64,000 nt of DNA from Spirosoma arboris (GCF_009754945.1 NZ_WPIN01000001.1:186001-250000), one strand, 5' to 3'; shown: positions 1-9,597, counted from the stretch's first letter. A program made the numbers and translations. The notes: generated by a model from the letters alone, not told the origin.

Positions 1-1986
1 TATTACTGGCCGTTAAACGAAGTGAAGGGCGCCCTAGCGAAAGATGAAGTGACGGGGCAGGCAGCAGTCGTTAAAAACCCGGTCTGGATTAAGTCGCTCC
101 ACACGGCCTGGAAAGTAGCCGAACAAGTTACAATCAACGGGAATGCCAGTGCTGCATTTGACCCTTCTACCGAAACCGTTTATGTTGTTGGTTCAGACAG
201 AGTTTATAGCTATTCGGCTCAAAAACACGAACGCGAATTTCGAGCACAAAAGAGCCCTCCGCCCAGCTTTCTGCCTGGTAACCAGTCTGTATTTAATCCT
301 TTCTCAAACAGGCTTTACAATTTTTATGTAGATCAAAAGGCAATTGCTGCGTATGACTCTGTTTCGAAAAGCTGGAGAAACGAATCGCTGATTCCTAAAT
401 ACACCATTGCTACCGAGTATTGGCAAGCCAATAAATTCATTTCGGGCGTTGACTCTGCCTTATATATTCTGGGTGGATACGGGCAGTTGACGTACAAAAA
501 CAGCATTCAGCGGTACCACTTTGGGAGCCGAAAGTGGGAAACCGTTCCTGCAAAAGGGAGCGCCTACACTCCGCGTTATTTAGCCGCATTAGGAACAACA
601 CCTACTGCTGACACGGCTTATTTAATTGGCGGCTATGGTAGCCTCACCGGCGAACAAATGCTGAATCCCAAAAGCACGTATGACTTTTTGCGCTATACTG
701 TCAGCGACAATACCTTTAAAAAACTGTACGAATTACCCCTTCCAAAAACCGATTTTGCCTTTGCGAACTCGCTGATTATCGACTCAAAATCGGGGCTTTA
801 TTACGGCCTTATTTTCCCGAATCAGCAATTTAAATCGCAACTGCAACTGATTCGTGGATCGTTGACGCAACCGACTTATGAATCAGTTGGCACGCCCATT
901 CCCTATCAGTTTCACGATACGCATGCCTTTTCTGACCTTTATTACTGCGCTGCCAGCCAGCAACTACTGGCCGTTACACTCTATCGAAATGAGCAGAAAG
1001 GCAGTACAGATGTGAAAATCTACTCAATTGCCTTTCCACCTAATGTGCTGGAATCGCAGGCTACTCCAGAAAAGCAATCAACGAGGGTGTACTGGTTTTG
1101 GGGAATAGCCGGTCTCGTGGCAGGTGGATTGGCTCTGTTCTATTTCCGGCGTCGTGGGCGCAACGTGCAGACTAAGGATGAGTTTCGGGAAGCTGATCAG
1201 GAAACGATGGCCAGTAATCCGCCTGTACAAACTGAGCAAATTGAGTTTGTACCTATTCCCGGACCGAAAGCCAGTTTCTTCTTTTTTGGTAATTTTCAAG
1301 CGTTTGATCAGACCGGTAGTGACACGACAAAAGCGTTTACTCCGCTCCTGAAAGAGCTGTTTCTGCTACTGGCTCTGAATAGTATCGGTAAACACCGAGG
1401 AGTGCCTTCTGAAAAGCTCAATGAACTTCTCTGGCCAGATAAATCGGGTCGAGATGCGAGTAATAACCGATCGGTAAACATTACCAAGCTACGGAGCCTT
1501 CTGGATAAAGTAGGCGGGTGTTCGCTTTCAAAAGAGTCGGGCTACTGGAACATTACGTTTGATTTTAGTCAGGTTTATGTTGATTATGAGCGGTATATGG
1601 CCTTGATCAACGACAAGTCAACCCTTACTAAACAAACGATCATTGAATTGGGAGAACTGACCAAGCAAGGTTCCTTTTTGCTCAATACAGAATATGCCTG
1701 GTTAGACGATTTTAAAGCGGAGATTTCCAATAAAATTATCAATACATTCCTGCAATACGCTGATAAACTACGTATTGGTGATGATCCTGAATTCCTGATT
1801 CAGTTAACGAATTTCATTTTCTATTACGACCCGGTCAACGAAGATGCCATTATTCTGAAATGCAAAGCACTGGCATGGATGGGCAAACACACGCTGGCAA
1901 AAAATGCGTTCGAAAAGTTCACCCGGGACTTTAAAACCATTTATGGGGAAGACTACAAACAATCCTTCTCGGCTATTATAGACTGA
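1..1986 (+). CDS. Membrane-tethered Kelch/SARP-like transcriptional regulator (5' end outside window)
   Basis: The frame is open to the first base, so the in-frame GTG at 22 is probably internal and the gene starts upstream. The first ~350 visible residues carry Kelch-like blades (ILGGYG near 465-490, LIGGYG near 622-640), consistent with a beta-propeller outside the membrane. One hydrophobic helix lies at about nt 1087-1150 and is followed by basic residues (FRRRGR). The cytoplasmic part (nt ~1280-1560) matches a winged-helix DNA-binding domain of the SARP/OmpR type, with the typical ELLWPD and ...NITKLRSLLDKVG segments, and then a BTAD-like helical region to the end. Inferred role: sensing an extracellular ligand and regulating nearby genes, perhaps the adjacent SusCD locus. 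Domain assignment is by motif; the ligand is unknown. Confidence 0.75.
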   Translation, partial: YYWPLNEVKGALAKDEVTGQAAVVKNPVWIKSLHTAWKVAEQVTINGNASAAFDPSTETVYVVGSDRVYSYSAQKHEREFRAQKSPPPSFLPGNQSVFNPFSNRLYNFYVDQKAIAAYDSVSKSWRNESLIPKYTIATEYWQANKFISGVDSALYILGGYGQLTYKNSIQRYHFGSRKWETVPAKGSAYTPRYLAALGTTPTADTAYLIGGYGSLTGEQMLNPKSTYDFLRYTVSDNTFKKLYELPLPKTDFAFANSLIIDSKSGLYYGLIFPNQQFKSQLQLIRGSLTQPTYESVGTPIPYQFHDTHAFSDLYYCAASQQLLAVTLYRNEQKGSTDVKIYSIAFPPNVLESQATPEKQSTRVYWFWGIAGLVAGGLALFYFRRRGRNVQTKDEFREADQETMASNPPVQTEQIEFVPIPGPKASFFFFGNFQAFDQTGSDTTKAFTPLLKELFLLLALNSIGKHRGVPSEKLNELLWPDKSGRDASNNRSVNITKLRSLLDKVGGCSLSKESGYWNITFDFSQVYVDYERYMALINDKSTLTKQTIIELGELTKQGSFLLNTEYAWLDDFKAEISNKIINTFLQYADKLRIGDDPEFLIQLTNFIFYYDPVNEDAIILKCKALAWMGKHTLAKNAFEKFTRDFKTIYGEDYKQSFSAIID

Positions 1987-2140
1987 TGGTTTTCTCTATA
2001 TTTTCCAAAAAATCCATAGTTTTCTTACATATTAAGCATTTATTAAGATTTTTTTAAGTCCCTTCGCTTTACTTAGTGCCTGGTTAGTTTAGAAAAATCC
2101 GTTTACTGCGAGCGATTCGTTTACATTAATACTTCCTGCG

Positions 2141-2734
2141 ATGAGTGTGATAAGGAAGATGTATTCAACAAAAAATAAAACAGTGGAACAGCCAGACCCT
2201 CTGGCGCTGGACGCACTGTTTGCTGAATTCTATGATCGTCTGGTGTACTTTTCCCTACAGCTCGTTCGGGATCAGGCACAGGCGCAGGATATTGCGCAGG
2301 ATGCTTTTATAAAATACTGGCAGGAGCGCGAGTTTATCCTGGCAAACAAGGGTGCCGTAAAAAACTATTTATACACCACAGTTCGTAATGCCAGCCTGAA
2401 TATTATTCGGCATAGCAAAGTGGTCGACGCCTACTGGCAGCAGCAGGGGACTTCGGAACCAGAAGAAGAGTTGACGATTATGGAGGCTATCATTTCCTCC
2501 GAAGTTATGGCCGAAATTCATTCGGCTATTGAAGCGCTTCCCGAAAATTACCGTCAGATTTCTATCCTGAGTTATCTGGAAGGGAAGAAGAATCAGGAGA
2601 TCGCCGATGAGTTAGGCATGTCAATCAATACCGTCAAGAAGCAAAAGCACCGGGCACTCGAACTACTCCGATTAACTCTTTCGCCCGAATTATATGGGCT
2701 CCTATTCGCTCTGGCCATTGGTCGTGTGGTTTGA
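2141..2734 (+). CDS. ECF-type RNA polymerase sigma factor of SusCD locus 1
   Basis: 197 residues, normal for a Bacteroidota ECF sigma factor. Region 2 is at ~27-66 (LFAEFYDRLVYFSLQLVRD, AQDIAQDAFIKYW) and region 4 at ~132-177, with LPENYRQI followed by a helix-turn-helix (NQEIADELGMSINTVKKQKH). It ends in a short hydrophobic tail (LLFALAIGRVV), often seen in this group. It is followed by a FecR gene, SusC with an STN domain and SusD, so it should be released by the anti-sigma factor when SusC binds its glycan, and then transcribe the locus. ATG at 2159 is an alternative start; no clear Shine-Dalgarno sequence supports either. Confidence 0.93.
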   Translation: MSVIRKMYSTKNKTVEQPDPLALDALFAEFYDRLVYFSLQLVRDQAQAQDIAQDAFIKYWQEREFILANKGAVKNYLYTTVRNASLNIIRHSKVVDAYWQQQGTSEPEEELTIMEAIISSEVMAEIHSAIEALPENYRQISILSYLEGKKNQEIADELGMSINTVKKQKHRALELLRLTLSPELYGLLFALAIGRVV

Positions 2735-3048
2735 CCGTCAGTTCTATATTATGTGATTTTGATCGTTTAACGTTTTCTGTTCTCGCTTGGCTTCGCCGAG
2801 TGAGGACTATTAGTTTAAGGGCCTCTGGCCCGTTTTTAACCTAACTGGCTATTCTCCGGCCAGAGGCCGTTAAAAATATAGCCCTCACTCGGCGAAGCCA
2901 AGCGAGAACCGTGGCCGGCTTTTTGCAAAAAAACCTATTTATGTGGTTTTGGTCTCTTTTTGTTGGCCTCGAAAAAAAGTTAATTAAAATTTATACTCCC
3001 TTTATCCTATTTCCCGACTCAGGTGTCTCTATAGTGTAAAGCAGCATT
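2735..3048. other. 314-base gap between sigma factor and FecR
   Basis: No gene is visible. Most of the gap is the large inverted repeat at 2779-2909. The remainder (2910-3048) is AT-rich and presumably holds the fecR leader; no clear promoter consensus was found. Sigma factor and fecR are therefore not tightly coupled. Confidence 0.7.
2779..2909. repeat. Nested inverted repeat with 27-bp perfect outer arms
   Basis: Outer arms 2779-2805 and 2883-2909 are perfect reverse complements over 27 bases (begins GTTCTCGCTTGG, ends CCAAGCGAGAAC). Inside, 2820-2830 (GGCCTCTGGCC) and 2858-2868 (GGCCAGAGGCC) are also complementary. A further pair, TTTTTAAC at 2833-2840 and GTTAAAAA at 2868-2875, is arranged so that it cannot pair at the same time as the whole inner stem. 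No transposase is nearby. It could be a transcribed hairpin or a MITE/REP-like element. Confidence 0.85.
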
Positions 3049-4311
3049 ATGGAAGACTATAGTGGCTATTTCAGGCAGGGAGATCTGATTGCGAAATACC
3101 TGAAAGGTGAATTAAGCAGTCAGGAGCAAGACGAGTTAACGGACTGGATCGCGCAAAGTGACCACAACCGGGCGCTATTTGGCAAATTAACGCAGGAGGA
3201 AACCCTCAATCGCGAACTTGACCAGTTTGCACCCTCCCGAAAAGCAGAAGCCTGGGAGCGGATAGCTACTGAAACGGGGTTTACTAAGCCTACTTTTGTT
3301 ACGTATATAGTAAACCGTTGGACTCGTTATGGTGTTGCTGCCCTGCTGTTGCTTGTTTCCGGATTAGCGGCTTATGAGCTGATTTATAAGCCAGAACCTG
3401 CTCCTCAGGTTACCGTACAACCTACCGATTTTGCGCCCGGAAGCAATAAAGCTATCCTGACCCTGGCCGATGCGTCGCAAATCAATCTGGATGACGCAAC
3501 GAACGGCAAGATTGCCCAGCAGGCTGATATGATCATCACAAAAACCGCAGATGGACAGCTAGTGTACGATCTGTCTCAATCAGCAGCTGGTTCATCAGAG
3601 GATCAGGAGGTATCTCCGATTTATAATACCATTACCACACCTCGTGGCGGAAAATTTCGGGTGGCATTACCAGATGGGAGTAAGGTTTGGTTAAATGCAG
3701 CATCGTCACTGAGATACCCTACAAAATTCCGGGGACGGGAGCGGGCTGTGGAGCTTAAGGGTGAAGCTTATTTCGAAGTCGCACATGCTAAAAACAAGGC
3801 TAACGAACGCGTCCCTTTTCGTGTGCTGTCGGCGGGGCAAATAGTGGAAGTGCTGGGCACACATTTTAATATCAATAGCTATTCTGATGAGAACAGCACA
3901 AAAACTACGCTCCTGGAAGGAAAGGTAAAGGTGATTAAAACGCGGGCCTATGCGCTAGCCAACAGCGCGAAAACTGAAGCTGCTTCGGCCTTGGTACTTA
4001 AGCCCGGCGAGCAGGCGCAACTAGCATTGGGTACTCAACCTAAACTCAATTTGGTTGCTCAGGTGGATCTGGAAGAAGCGGTGGCCTGGAAGAATGGACA
4101 ATTTCAGTTTAAAGACACTGACTTGCCCACCATTATGCGTCAGATAGCCCGCTGGTATGATGTTGAGATCGCCTTTCAGGGCCGTGTATCCGATGCGAAG
4201 TTTCGGGGTAAGATTTCCCGCGATGTTCCTCTTTCCCAGTTTTTTCAAATTCTGCAATTAAGTGGCGTAAACTTTAAAATAGAAGGACGAAAAATCACCG
4301 TAAAATCATGA
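3049..4311 (+). CDS. FecR-family anti-sigma factor of locus 1
   Basis: 420 residues. The N-terminal ~90 residues form the cytoplasmic sigma-binding part (DLIAKYLKGELSSQEQDEL near the start). One transmembrane helix lies at ~93-112 (GVAALLLLVSGLAAYELI). The periplasmic FecR domain is at ~190-300 (TPRGGKFRVALPDGSKVWLN, ...GEAYFEVAH, VLGTHFNINSY, LLEGKVKV), and a C-terminal STN-like DUF4974 domain at ~345-420 contacts the partner TonB-dependent receptor. An insertion at ~125-185 between helix and FecR domain is common in the longer Bacteroidota type. The protein holds the upstream sigma factor inactive until SusC signals. Confidence 0.93.
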   Translation: MEDYSGYFRQGDLIAKYLKGELSSQEQDELTDWIAQSDHNRALFGKLTQEETLNRELDQFAPSRKAEAWERIATETGFTKPTFVTYIVNRWTRYGVAALLLLVSGLAAYELIYKPEPAPQVTVQPTDFAPGSNKAILTLADASQINLDDATNGKIAQQADMIITKTADGQLVYDLSQSAAGSSEDQEVSPIYNTITTPRGGKFRVALPDGSKVWLNAASSLRYPTKFRGRERAVELKGEAYFEVAHAKNKANERVPFRVLSAGQIVEVLGTHFNINSYSDENSTKTTLLEGKVKVIKTRAYALANSAKTEAASALVLKPGEQAQLALGTQPKLNLVAQVDLEEAVAWKNGQFQFKDTDLPTIMRQIARWYDVEIAFQGRVSDAKFRGKISRDVPLSQFFQILQLSGVNFKIEGRKITVKS

Positions 4312-4350
4312 GCGACATTGGCTAGACTGGGCAAGGCTCAGATCGGCCGC

Positions 4351-4430
4351 AGGCTATCTCACATAAAAAAGCCGGAATGTGTTGCGAGCACTTCCGGCCT
4401 AATGGGTGAGATCGCCTACCTGTAAACAGG
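4351..4430 (+). promoter_or_regulatory. Structured leader between fecR and susC
   Basis: Outer arms 4351-4362 and 4406-4417 pair with one mismatch (AGGCTATCTCAC with GTGAGATCGCCT). Inside is a second stem, 4371-4381 with 4389-4398 (GCCGGAATGTG with CACTTCCGGC). A small hairpin CCTG-TAAA-CAGG follows at 4419-4430. There is no T-run after the stems on the plus strand, so it is not a standard terminator. Its position 60-140 bases before susC suggests attenuation or mRNA processing that sets the sigma/fecR to susC ratio. Confidence 0.5.
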
Positions 4431-4490
4431 CAGACAATAACGAATCAATTGCGTAGACACGTTTATCAAATCCCAAACCCTTACAAAAGT

Positions 4491-7400
4491 ATGGAATCCT
4501 CTACTTTATACCTACCGCTCTGTTCAACAAGGCGGTGGGGACAACTTAGTAAACTTATCAATTCTCGCCTGGCCGATATCAGTCCGGGAATGAAACGAAA
4601 ATGGGTTATGCGACTCAACTTGCTTAGTATCCTGATCCTGGCGACCTGCCTGCATATGTATGCGGCTGGCTATAGTCAGCGTATCTCGATTAACGAACGA
4701 AATACACCCCTCGAAAAAGTTCTGGATAAGATTGAGAAACAGAGCGGGTACTCGTTCTTTCTACAGACAGATTTGCTGGCCAAAAGCAACAAGGTGTCTC
4801 TGCACCTGAAAAATGCCAGCCTGGAAACTGTACTGAACGAACTCTTTAGAAATCAGCCATTAAGCTATTCTATTGTTAGCAAAACCATTGTTATCAAAAA
4901 GAAAGAAGACTCGGCATCGGATAAAACAACGAACTACCCCAGCTTACCAACAACCGAATTGAGAACTGGTCTGAATGCTGATTCCAGGGTGGAGTTCGAG
5001 AAGAAAATATCGGAAATCCTGATTGATCGAGCACAAACTATCAAACCTGCACTCGTGCCAATAATAGGTAGGGTTACCGATGAAAAAGGAGAAGGCATGC
5101 CGGGCGTAAGCATTGTCGTGAAAGGCACACAAAAAGGAACCACCAGCGATTCGAGGGGGCAGTTTCAACTTGATATCGCTGAGCGGGGAGTTGTACTGGT
5201 TTTTAGTTTCGTTGGTTACGAAAGCCAGGAAGTTCCGGTAGGTTCCCAAAGTACGCTCAATGTAACGTTGAGAGTAAGCGAAAAGGGATTGCAGGAAGTA
5301 GTCGTGGTTGGGTATGGCGAACAGCGCAAAAGTGATGTAACAGGCGCCACCAGCACAGTATCGGCTAAGGAAATTGCTAAGCGTCCACTCGTCCGGGTGG
5401 AGCAGGCTTTGCAGGGTACCACGTCTGGTGTTGTTGTCGCCAGCAGCAGCGGTCAGCCAGGGCGGGGGCTAAATGTACGAATCAGAGGGTCCAACTCCAT
5501 TACGGGTTCCAACGATCCGCTGTATGTTATCGACGGGTTTATTGGGGGTAATATTGAGTCGATCAATCCCAACGATATTGAATCGCTGGAAATCCTGAAA
5601 GATGCCTCATCTACAGCGATTTACGGCTCTCGAGGGTCGAATGGTGTGGTACTGATTACCACAAAGTCGGGTCAGGAGGGCAAAGCAAAAGTAAACTTCA
5701 GTACCTGGTTTAGCCGGGCCAGTGTGCCTAAAAAACTGTCGCTGATGAATGCCTACGACTTTGCTCGTACGGTCAATACACAGTTTGCATCGACCGGAAA
5801 TCCCCCCGCTTTTTCGGATGATCGTTTACAAACGCTAAAGGCAAATGGCGGTACCGACTGGCAGAATGAACTGCATCAGGAACCCTTGATCCAGAACTAC
5901 CAGCTCGATGTGTCGGGTGGGTCGGCCAATGTCAAATACCTGATTTCGGCGAACTATCTTGACCAACCCGGCTTAATTCTGAATCAATACTACAAACGCG
6001 CCACCTTACGGGCGAATATTGACGCCAAGATCAATGACCGCCTGAATGTAAAGTTTAACGTAGCGGCTGTGATTCCACAAAACCGGAACACAAACTACTC
6101 GGGAGATCTGACCGATCCATTTACACAGGCAACGGAGTGGGACCCAACGTCGCCCGTTCGCGACCCAGCAACTGGAGCGTTTATCCTCACAGCTCCCTAT
6201 GCGTCGATTCAGTATAACCCCGTAGCGCGTGCCACCAGTCAGTTCGATGAAAGTCGGAACACAAACCTGGCCGGAACGGGTATTTTGACTTACCGTATTC
6301 TGGATGGACTTACGTTTACGACAAACACGACCTACCAGATTTCGTCGCCCTTCAACCAGACATTGTTTGGTCCTGGAACCGGCAATGGCGTCTTGTACGC
6401 GCAGGTAAATGCCTCTAGAAACTGGAATTTTCAGAATAGTAACTTCCTGACCTACAAGGGGAATTTTGGTGATCACGCGCTGACCGTAACTGCCCTGTAT
6501 GAGCAACAGCAGGGACAGGGTATGTCGGTGACGGCGCGGGCTAACAGTTTATCGACCTATGCATTGGGCTATTACAATTTAAGTTTAGGAACGTCCCAGC
6601 AAACGTCGTCCGGGTATTCGGCCGATGCCTTGCAGTCGTACATGGGTCGCGTGAACTATGCCTATAAAGACAAATACCTCCTTACGGCCAGTGTACGTAC
6701 TGATGGGTCATCGCACTTAACCCAGAAGTACAGCACATTTCCATCACTTGCCCTCGGTTGGAACGTATCGAAAGAATCCTTTTTTCAGAACTCCAAACTG
6801 TTTTCTGATTTGAAACTTCGGGCCAGCTATGGGCAGACGGGTAATCAGGCAGTTGGCGCCTATGCCACTATTGCTCAGGTAACTACAGGAGGCAGCCAAC
6901 CCGCTTATTATTATGATGGCTCTACGCCCAGCGTTGCTACACCCCTCGGCTCACCCGTATCGAGTAGTCTGAAATGGGAAACAACAACCCAATATGACAT
7001 AGGTCTCGATGCCTCGTTTTTAAATGGTCGTTTACGGTTCACGGCGGATGCGTATCACAAAAACATTTCGAACCTCCTGTACAGCTATCAGGCACCGTTC
7101 TATTTAGGCGGTGGAAATTACCTGCGAAACATCGGTAGTGTCGAAAATAAAGGGCTCGAATTCTCGCTGAGCGGTACGCCGATTGCTACTGGTAAAGTCC
7201 GTTGGACCAGCAACTTCAACATATCCTTTAACCGGAATAAAGTGACTGATCTGGGTGGCCTGGACAACGTCATTGTCAATGGAGTTGGGTCTGCTTTGAA
7301 CAGTGCGTCGATCCTGCGGGTTGGCCGGCCGTTGGGTGAATTTTACGGCTACCAGTTTCTGGGCACCTGGAAAACGAGCGAAGCTGATCAGGCCGCTTTG

Positions 7401-7988
7401 TTTGGGATGAAACCGGGTGATGCAAAATACGTCGACGTCGACGGTGATCATGCCTATACCGCAGCCGACCGGGTACCCATTGGCAATGGTACGCCCAAGT
7501 ATTCATTCGGGTTTATCAATGATGTAAGCTATGGCAATTTTACGTTGAGCTTCATGTTCCAGGGCACGCATGGCAACCAGATTTACTCGCAGACACTGGC
7601 ATACCTCTGGGGTGGTTTAGGCGATCAGCGAAACGCGACCACAACCGAAGCTCTGAATATCTGGACTTCCAGCAACCAGACGGATAATCCGGCGTTCAGC
7701 AATACCAGCAAGAATTTCAACAACAGCAGCCGATACGTGTATGACGGTAGCTATACCAAGTTGAAAAACCTGTCGCTCAACTACCGGATACCCGACAAAC
7801 TGTTGACTAAGGCAAAGATTCGTAGCCTGGAAGTGTACGTGAGTGGTCAGAACCTGTTCACGATCACCAAATACCCCGGCTATGATCCGGAAGTATCCAA
7901 TGGCACCAATGCCATTACGCAGGGGCTGGAGATGGGCGTTATTCCGAATCCAAGAACCTATACGGTTGGATTACGGCTGGGCTTGTAA
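4491..7988 (+). CDS. SusC/RagA-family TonB-dependent outer-membrane transporter with STN domain (locus 1)
   Basis: 1165 residues from ATG 4491. The frame also allows TTG 4449, and ATG 4590 begins directly at the signal peptide (MKRKWVMRLNLLSILILATC). After the signal comes an STN domain (~64-134, RISINERNTPLEKVLDKIE), which links the receptor to FecR signalling. A carboxypeptidase-D-like domain follows (~190-252, GRVTDEKGEGMPGVSIVVKG), then the plug with the SusC signature (EVVVVGYGEQRKSDVTGA; DPLYVIDGF; LKDASSTAIYGSRGSNGVVLITTK) and a beta-barrel to the C-terminus. With SusD it imports oligosaccharides across the outer membrane using TonB energy. The substrate cannot be read from the sequence. 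Confidence 0.95.
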   Translation: MESSTLYLPLCSTRRWGQLSKLINSRLADISPGMKRKWVMRLNLLSILILATCLHMYAAGYSQRISINERNTPLEKVLDKIEKQSGYSFFLQTDLLAKSNKVSLHLKNASLETVLNELFRNQPLSYSIVSKTIVIKKKEDSASDKTTNYPSLPTTELRTGLNADSRVEFEKKISEILIDRAQTIKPALVPIIGRVTDEKGEGMPGVSIVVKGTQKGTTSDSRGQFQLDIAERGVVLVFSFVGYESQEVPVGSQSTLNVTLRVSEKGLQEVVVVGYGEQRKSDVTGATSTVSAKEIAKRPLVRVEQALQGTTSGVVVASSSGQPGRGLNVRIRGSNSITGSNDPLYVIDGFIGGNIESINPNDIESLEILKDASSTAIYGSRGSNGVVLITTKSGQEGKAKVNFSTWFSRASVPKKLSLMNAYDFARTVNTQFASTGNPPAFSDDRLQTLKANGGTDWQNELHQEPLIQNYQLDVSGGSANVKYLISANYLDQPGLILNQYYKRATLRANIDAKINDRLNVKFNVAAVIPQNRNTNYSGDLTDPFTQATEWDPTSPVRDPATGAFILTAPYASIQYNPVARATSQFDESRNTNLAGTGILTYRILDGLTFTTNTTYQISSPFNQTLFGPGTGNGVLYAQVNASRNWNFQNSNFLTYKGNFGDHALTVTALYEQQQGQGMSVTARANSLSTYALGYYNLSLGTSQQTSSGYSADALQSYMGRVNYAYKDKYLLTASVRTDGSSHLTQKYSTFPSLALGWNVSKESFFQNSKLFSDLKLRASYGQTGNQAVGAYATIAQVTTGGSQPAYYYDGSTPSVATPLGSPVSSSLKWETTTQYDIGLDASFLNGRLRFTADAYHKNISNLLYSYQAPFYLGGGNYLRNIGSVENKGLEFSLSGTPIATGKVRWTSNFNISFNRNKVTDLGGLDNVIVNGVGSALNSASILRVGRPLGEFYGYQFLGTWKTSEADQAALFGMKPGDAKYVDVDGDHAYTAADRVPIGNGTPKYSFGFINDVSYGNFTLSFMFQGTHGNQIYSQTLAYLWGGLGDQRNATTTEALNIWTSSNQTDNPAFSNTSKNFNNSSRYVYDGSYTKLKNLSLNYRIPDKLLTKAKIRSLEVYVSGQNLFTITKYPGYDPEVSNGTNAITQGLEMGVIPNPRTYTVGLRLGL

Positions 7989-8036
7989 GGCAATGATCTG
8001 TTTGTACGATGTAGAATTCTATCAAGAAACATAATC

Positions 8037-9566
8037 ATGAACACTAAATTTTCACTTATACTTGTTTTCGTTGTACTGATTTTGACGGGCGGCTGTCAAA
8101 GTCTAATCGAGGACCCCAAAGGCAGTTTGACGCCGGGAACCTACTTCAAAACCCAGGCTGATCTGGATGCTTCCGTATCGGCTATTTATATTCAGTTTGC
8201 TCGGGATGGTGCCTGGGGTTTCACGAACCGGAGTACCTCGTATTTTGGGTCCGATGATTTTACAACTGATCCTGGCCTGAATAAAGAGGATTTTCGCTTG
8301 TTTGACCGGCTCTCGGGTGGTAGTGGTAACGGTAGCCTGGTAGCACAGTGGCAGGGGCCCTGGCAAGGTATTTATCAGGCCAATAACGTAATTGCCAACT
8401 ACGCCAAAGTCAGTTCGACCGATGTGCTGAAAAATCAGGCGGCTGGTCAGGCATATTTCCTACGAGCGCTGGGTTATTATTATTTGGTAAGAACCTTTGG
8501 CCCAGTGCCCATTATTCTGACCCAGATTGACGTGAATGATCGTCCGGCCAGAGATCCTGTCGATAAAGTATACGCGGCTATTATCAACGATTTACAGAAA
8601 GCGAAGGAATTCTTGCCTGTATCGTTTCCGGGGCAGCCAGGTAAAGCGAACCAAATGGCTGCCAGAGCTTTACTGGCCGATGTTTATTTGTCAATGACCG
8701 GCTGGCCATTAAATCAGGCCAGTAATTATGACTTAGCGGCCGCCGAGGCTAACTCAGTTATGCAGTCTGGCAAATACGACGTAAACACGCCTTATGCCAC
8801 GGTTTTTACAACCAACAATAGCTCGGAGTCTATTTTTGGTTTCCAATATAATGTGAGTGGTGGGCTGCCTTTGCGGAGTGCCGGATCATCGTCGGTGCCG
8901 CTCGACGAAATTGCTACCAATGGGTCAAGTGGCTGGGATGATTACTATCCCGAAATCAATTTCTATAAAAACGCACCCAAGTGTAGCCGGACAGATGCCA
9001 CGTTTTATACGACGATCAAGCTGCGCCAGCCAGATGGTAAAACGTTTAAACTGGTTTCCTGGGATTCTCCCGAAACGCACGCGGGCCATCCGTATTACAA
9101 GAAATTCCGGGCTGGTCTGAATGGCGATGGGGTTTCTGAAACCGAAACGACGATTAATGCCATCAATCCGAGTACCAACAAGGTGTATGATGTGATTCGG
9201 TACCCGCTTGTGCTGTTAGCCTATGCCGAAGCGTCTGCTATGGCCAGTGGACCAACTGCGGCCAGCTATAACGCCATCAATCTGGTACGGAAGCGGGCGG
9301 GTTTACCCAATCTGACAACAGGCCTATCGGCACAGGCTTTCCGGGATTCGGTCGTGTATGAACGAGCGTACGAATTTGCGGGTGAGTTTGGCGTACGCTG
9401 GTTCGACATTGTCCGCCTGCAACTGCTTCCGAAAGTCATTGCATCCCGAAGTCCGTTAGAGAATCCAATTCCGGCCAATACGAATGTGAGCCAGAAATAC
9501 CTGGCACCTATTCCCGTGAATGAGATGGCCCGAAATCCAGCCTGGGTACAGAATGATGGGTATTAA
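8037..9566 (+). CDS. SusD/RagB-family glycan-binding lipoprotein (locus 1)
   Basis: 509 residues, starting 48 bases after susC. It has a lipoprotein signal (LILTGGCQSL, Cys ~20). The TPR-like helices typical of the family are visible (GQAYFLRALGYYYLVRTFGPVPIIL at ~138-162, cited in part) and the C-terminal SusD region has the usual RKRAGLP and ERAYEFAGEFGVRWFDIVR segments. It caps the SusC barrel on the cell surface and captures glycan. Length and layout are normal. Confidence 0.94.
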   Translation: MNTKFSLILVFVVLILTGGCQSLIEDPKGSLTPGTYFKTQADLDASVSAIYIQFARDGAWGFTNRSTSYFGSDDFTTDPGLNKEDFRLFDRLSGGSGNGSLVAQWQGPWQGIYQANNVIANYAKVSSTDVLKNQAAGQAYFLRALGYYYLVRTFGPVPIILTQIDVNDRPARDPVDKVYAAIINDLQKAKEFLPVSFPGQPGKANQMAARALLADVYLSMTGWPLNQASNYDLAAAEANSVMQSGKYDVNTPYATVFTTNNSSESIFGFQYNVSGGLPLRSAGSSSVPLDEIATNGSSGWDDYYPEINFYKNAPKCSRTDATFYTTIKLRQPDGKTFKLVSWDSPETHAGHPYYKKFRAGLNGDGVSETETTINAINPSTNKVYDVIRYPLVLLAYAEASAMASGPTAASYNAINLVRKRAGLPNLTTGLSAQAFRDSVVYERAYEFAGEFGVRWFDIVRLQLLPKVIASRSPLENPIPANTNVSQKYLAPIPVNEMARNPAWVQNDGY

Positions 9567-9597
9567 GGGTATTTAGAATTAGTGTGATTTGATTAGT

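Noticed and set aside
2779-2909. Insertion sequence ends
   Set aside because: No transposase and too little internal space; at most a non-autonomous palindromic element.
4449-4490. TTG at 4449 as the start of susC 1
   Set aside because: It adds a polar leader without a ribosome-binding site. ATG at 4491 or at 4590, directly before the signal peptide, is more credible.
6006-6506. 166-residue minus-strand open frame inside susC 1
   Set aside because: It lies fully within the SusC barrel coding region, which has strong family similarity; the minus frame has no recognisable motif and is a shadow.
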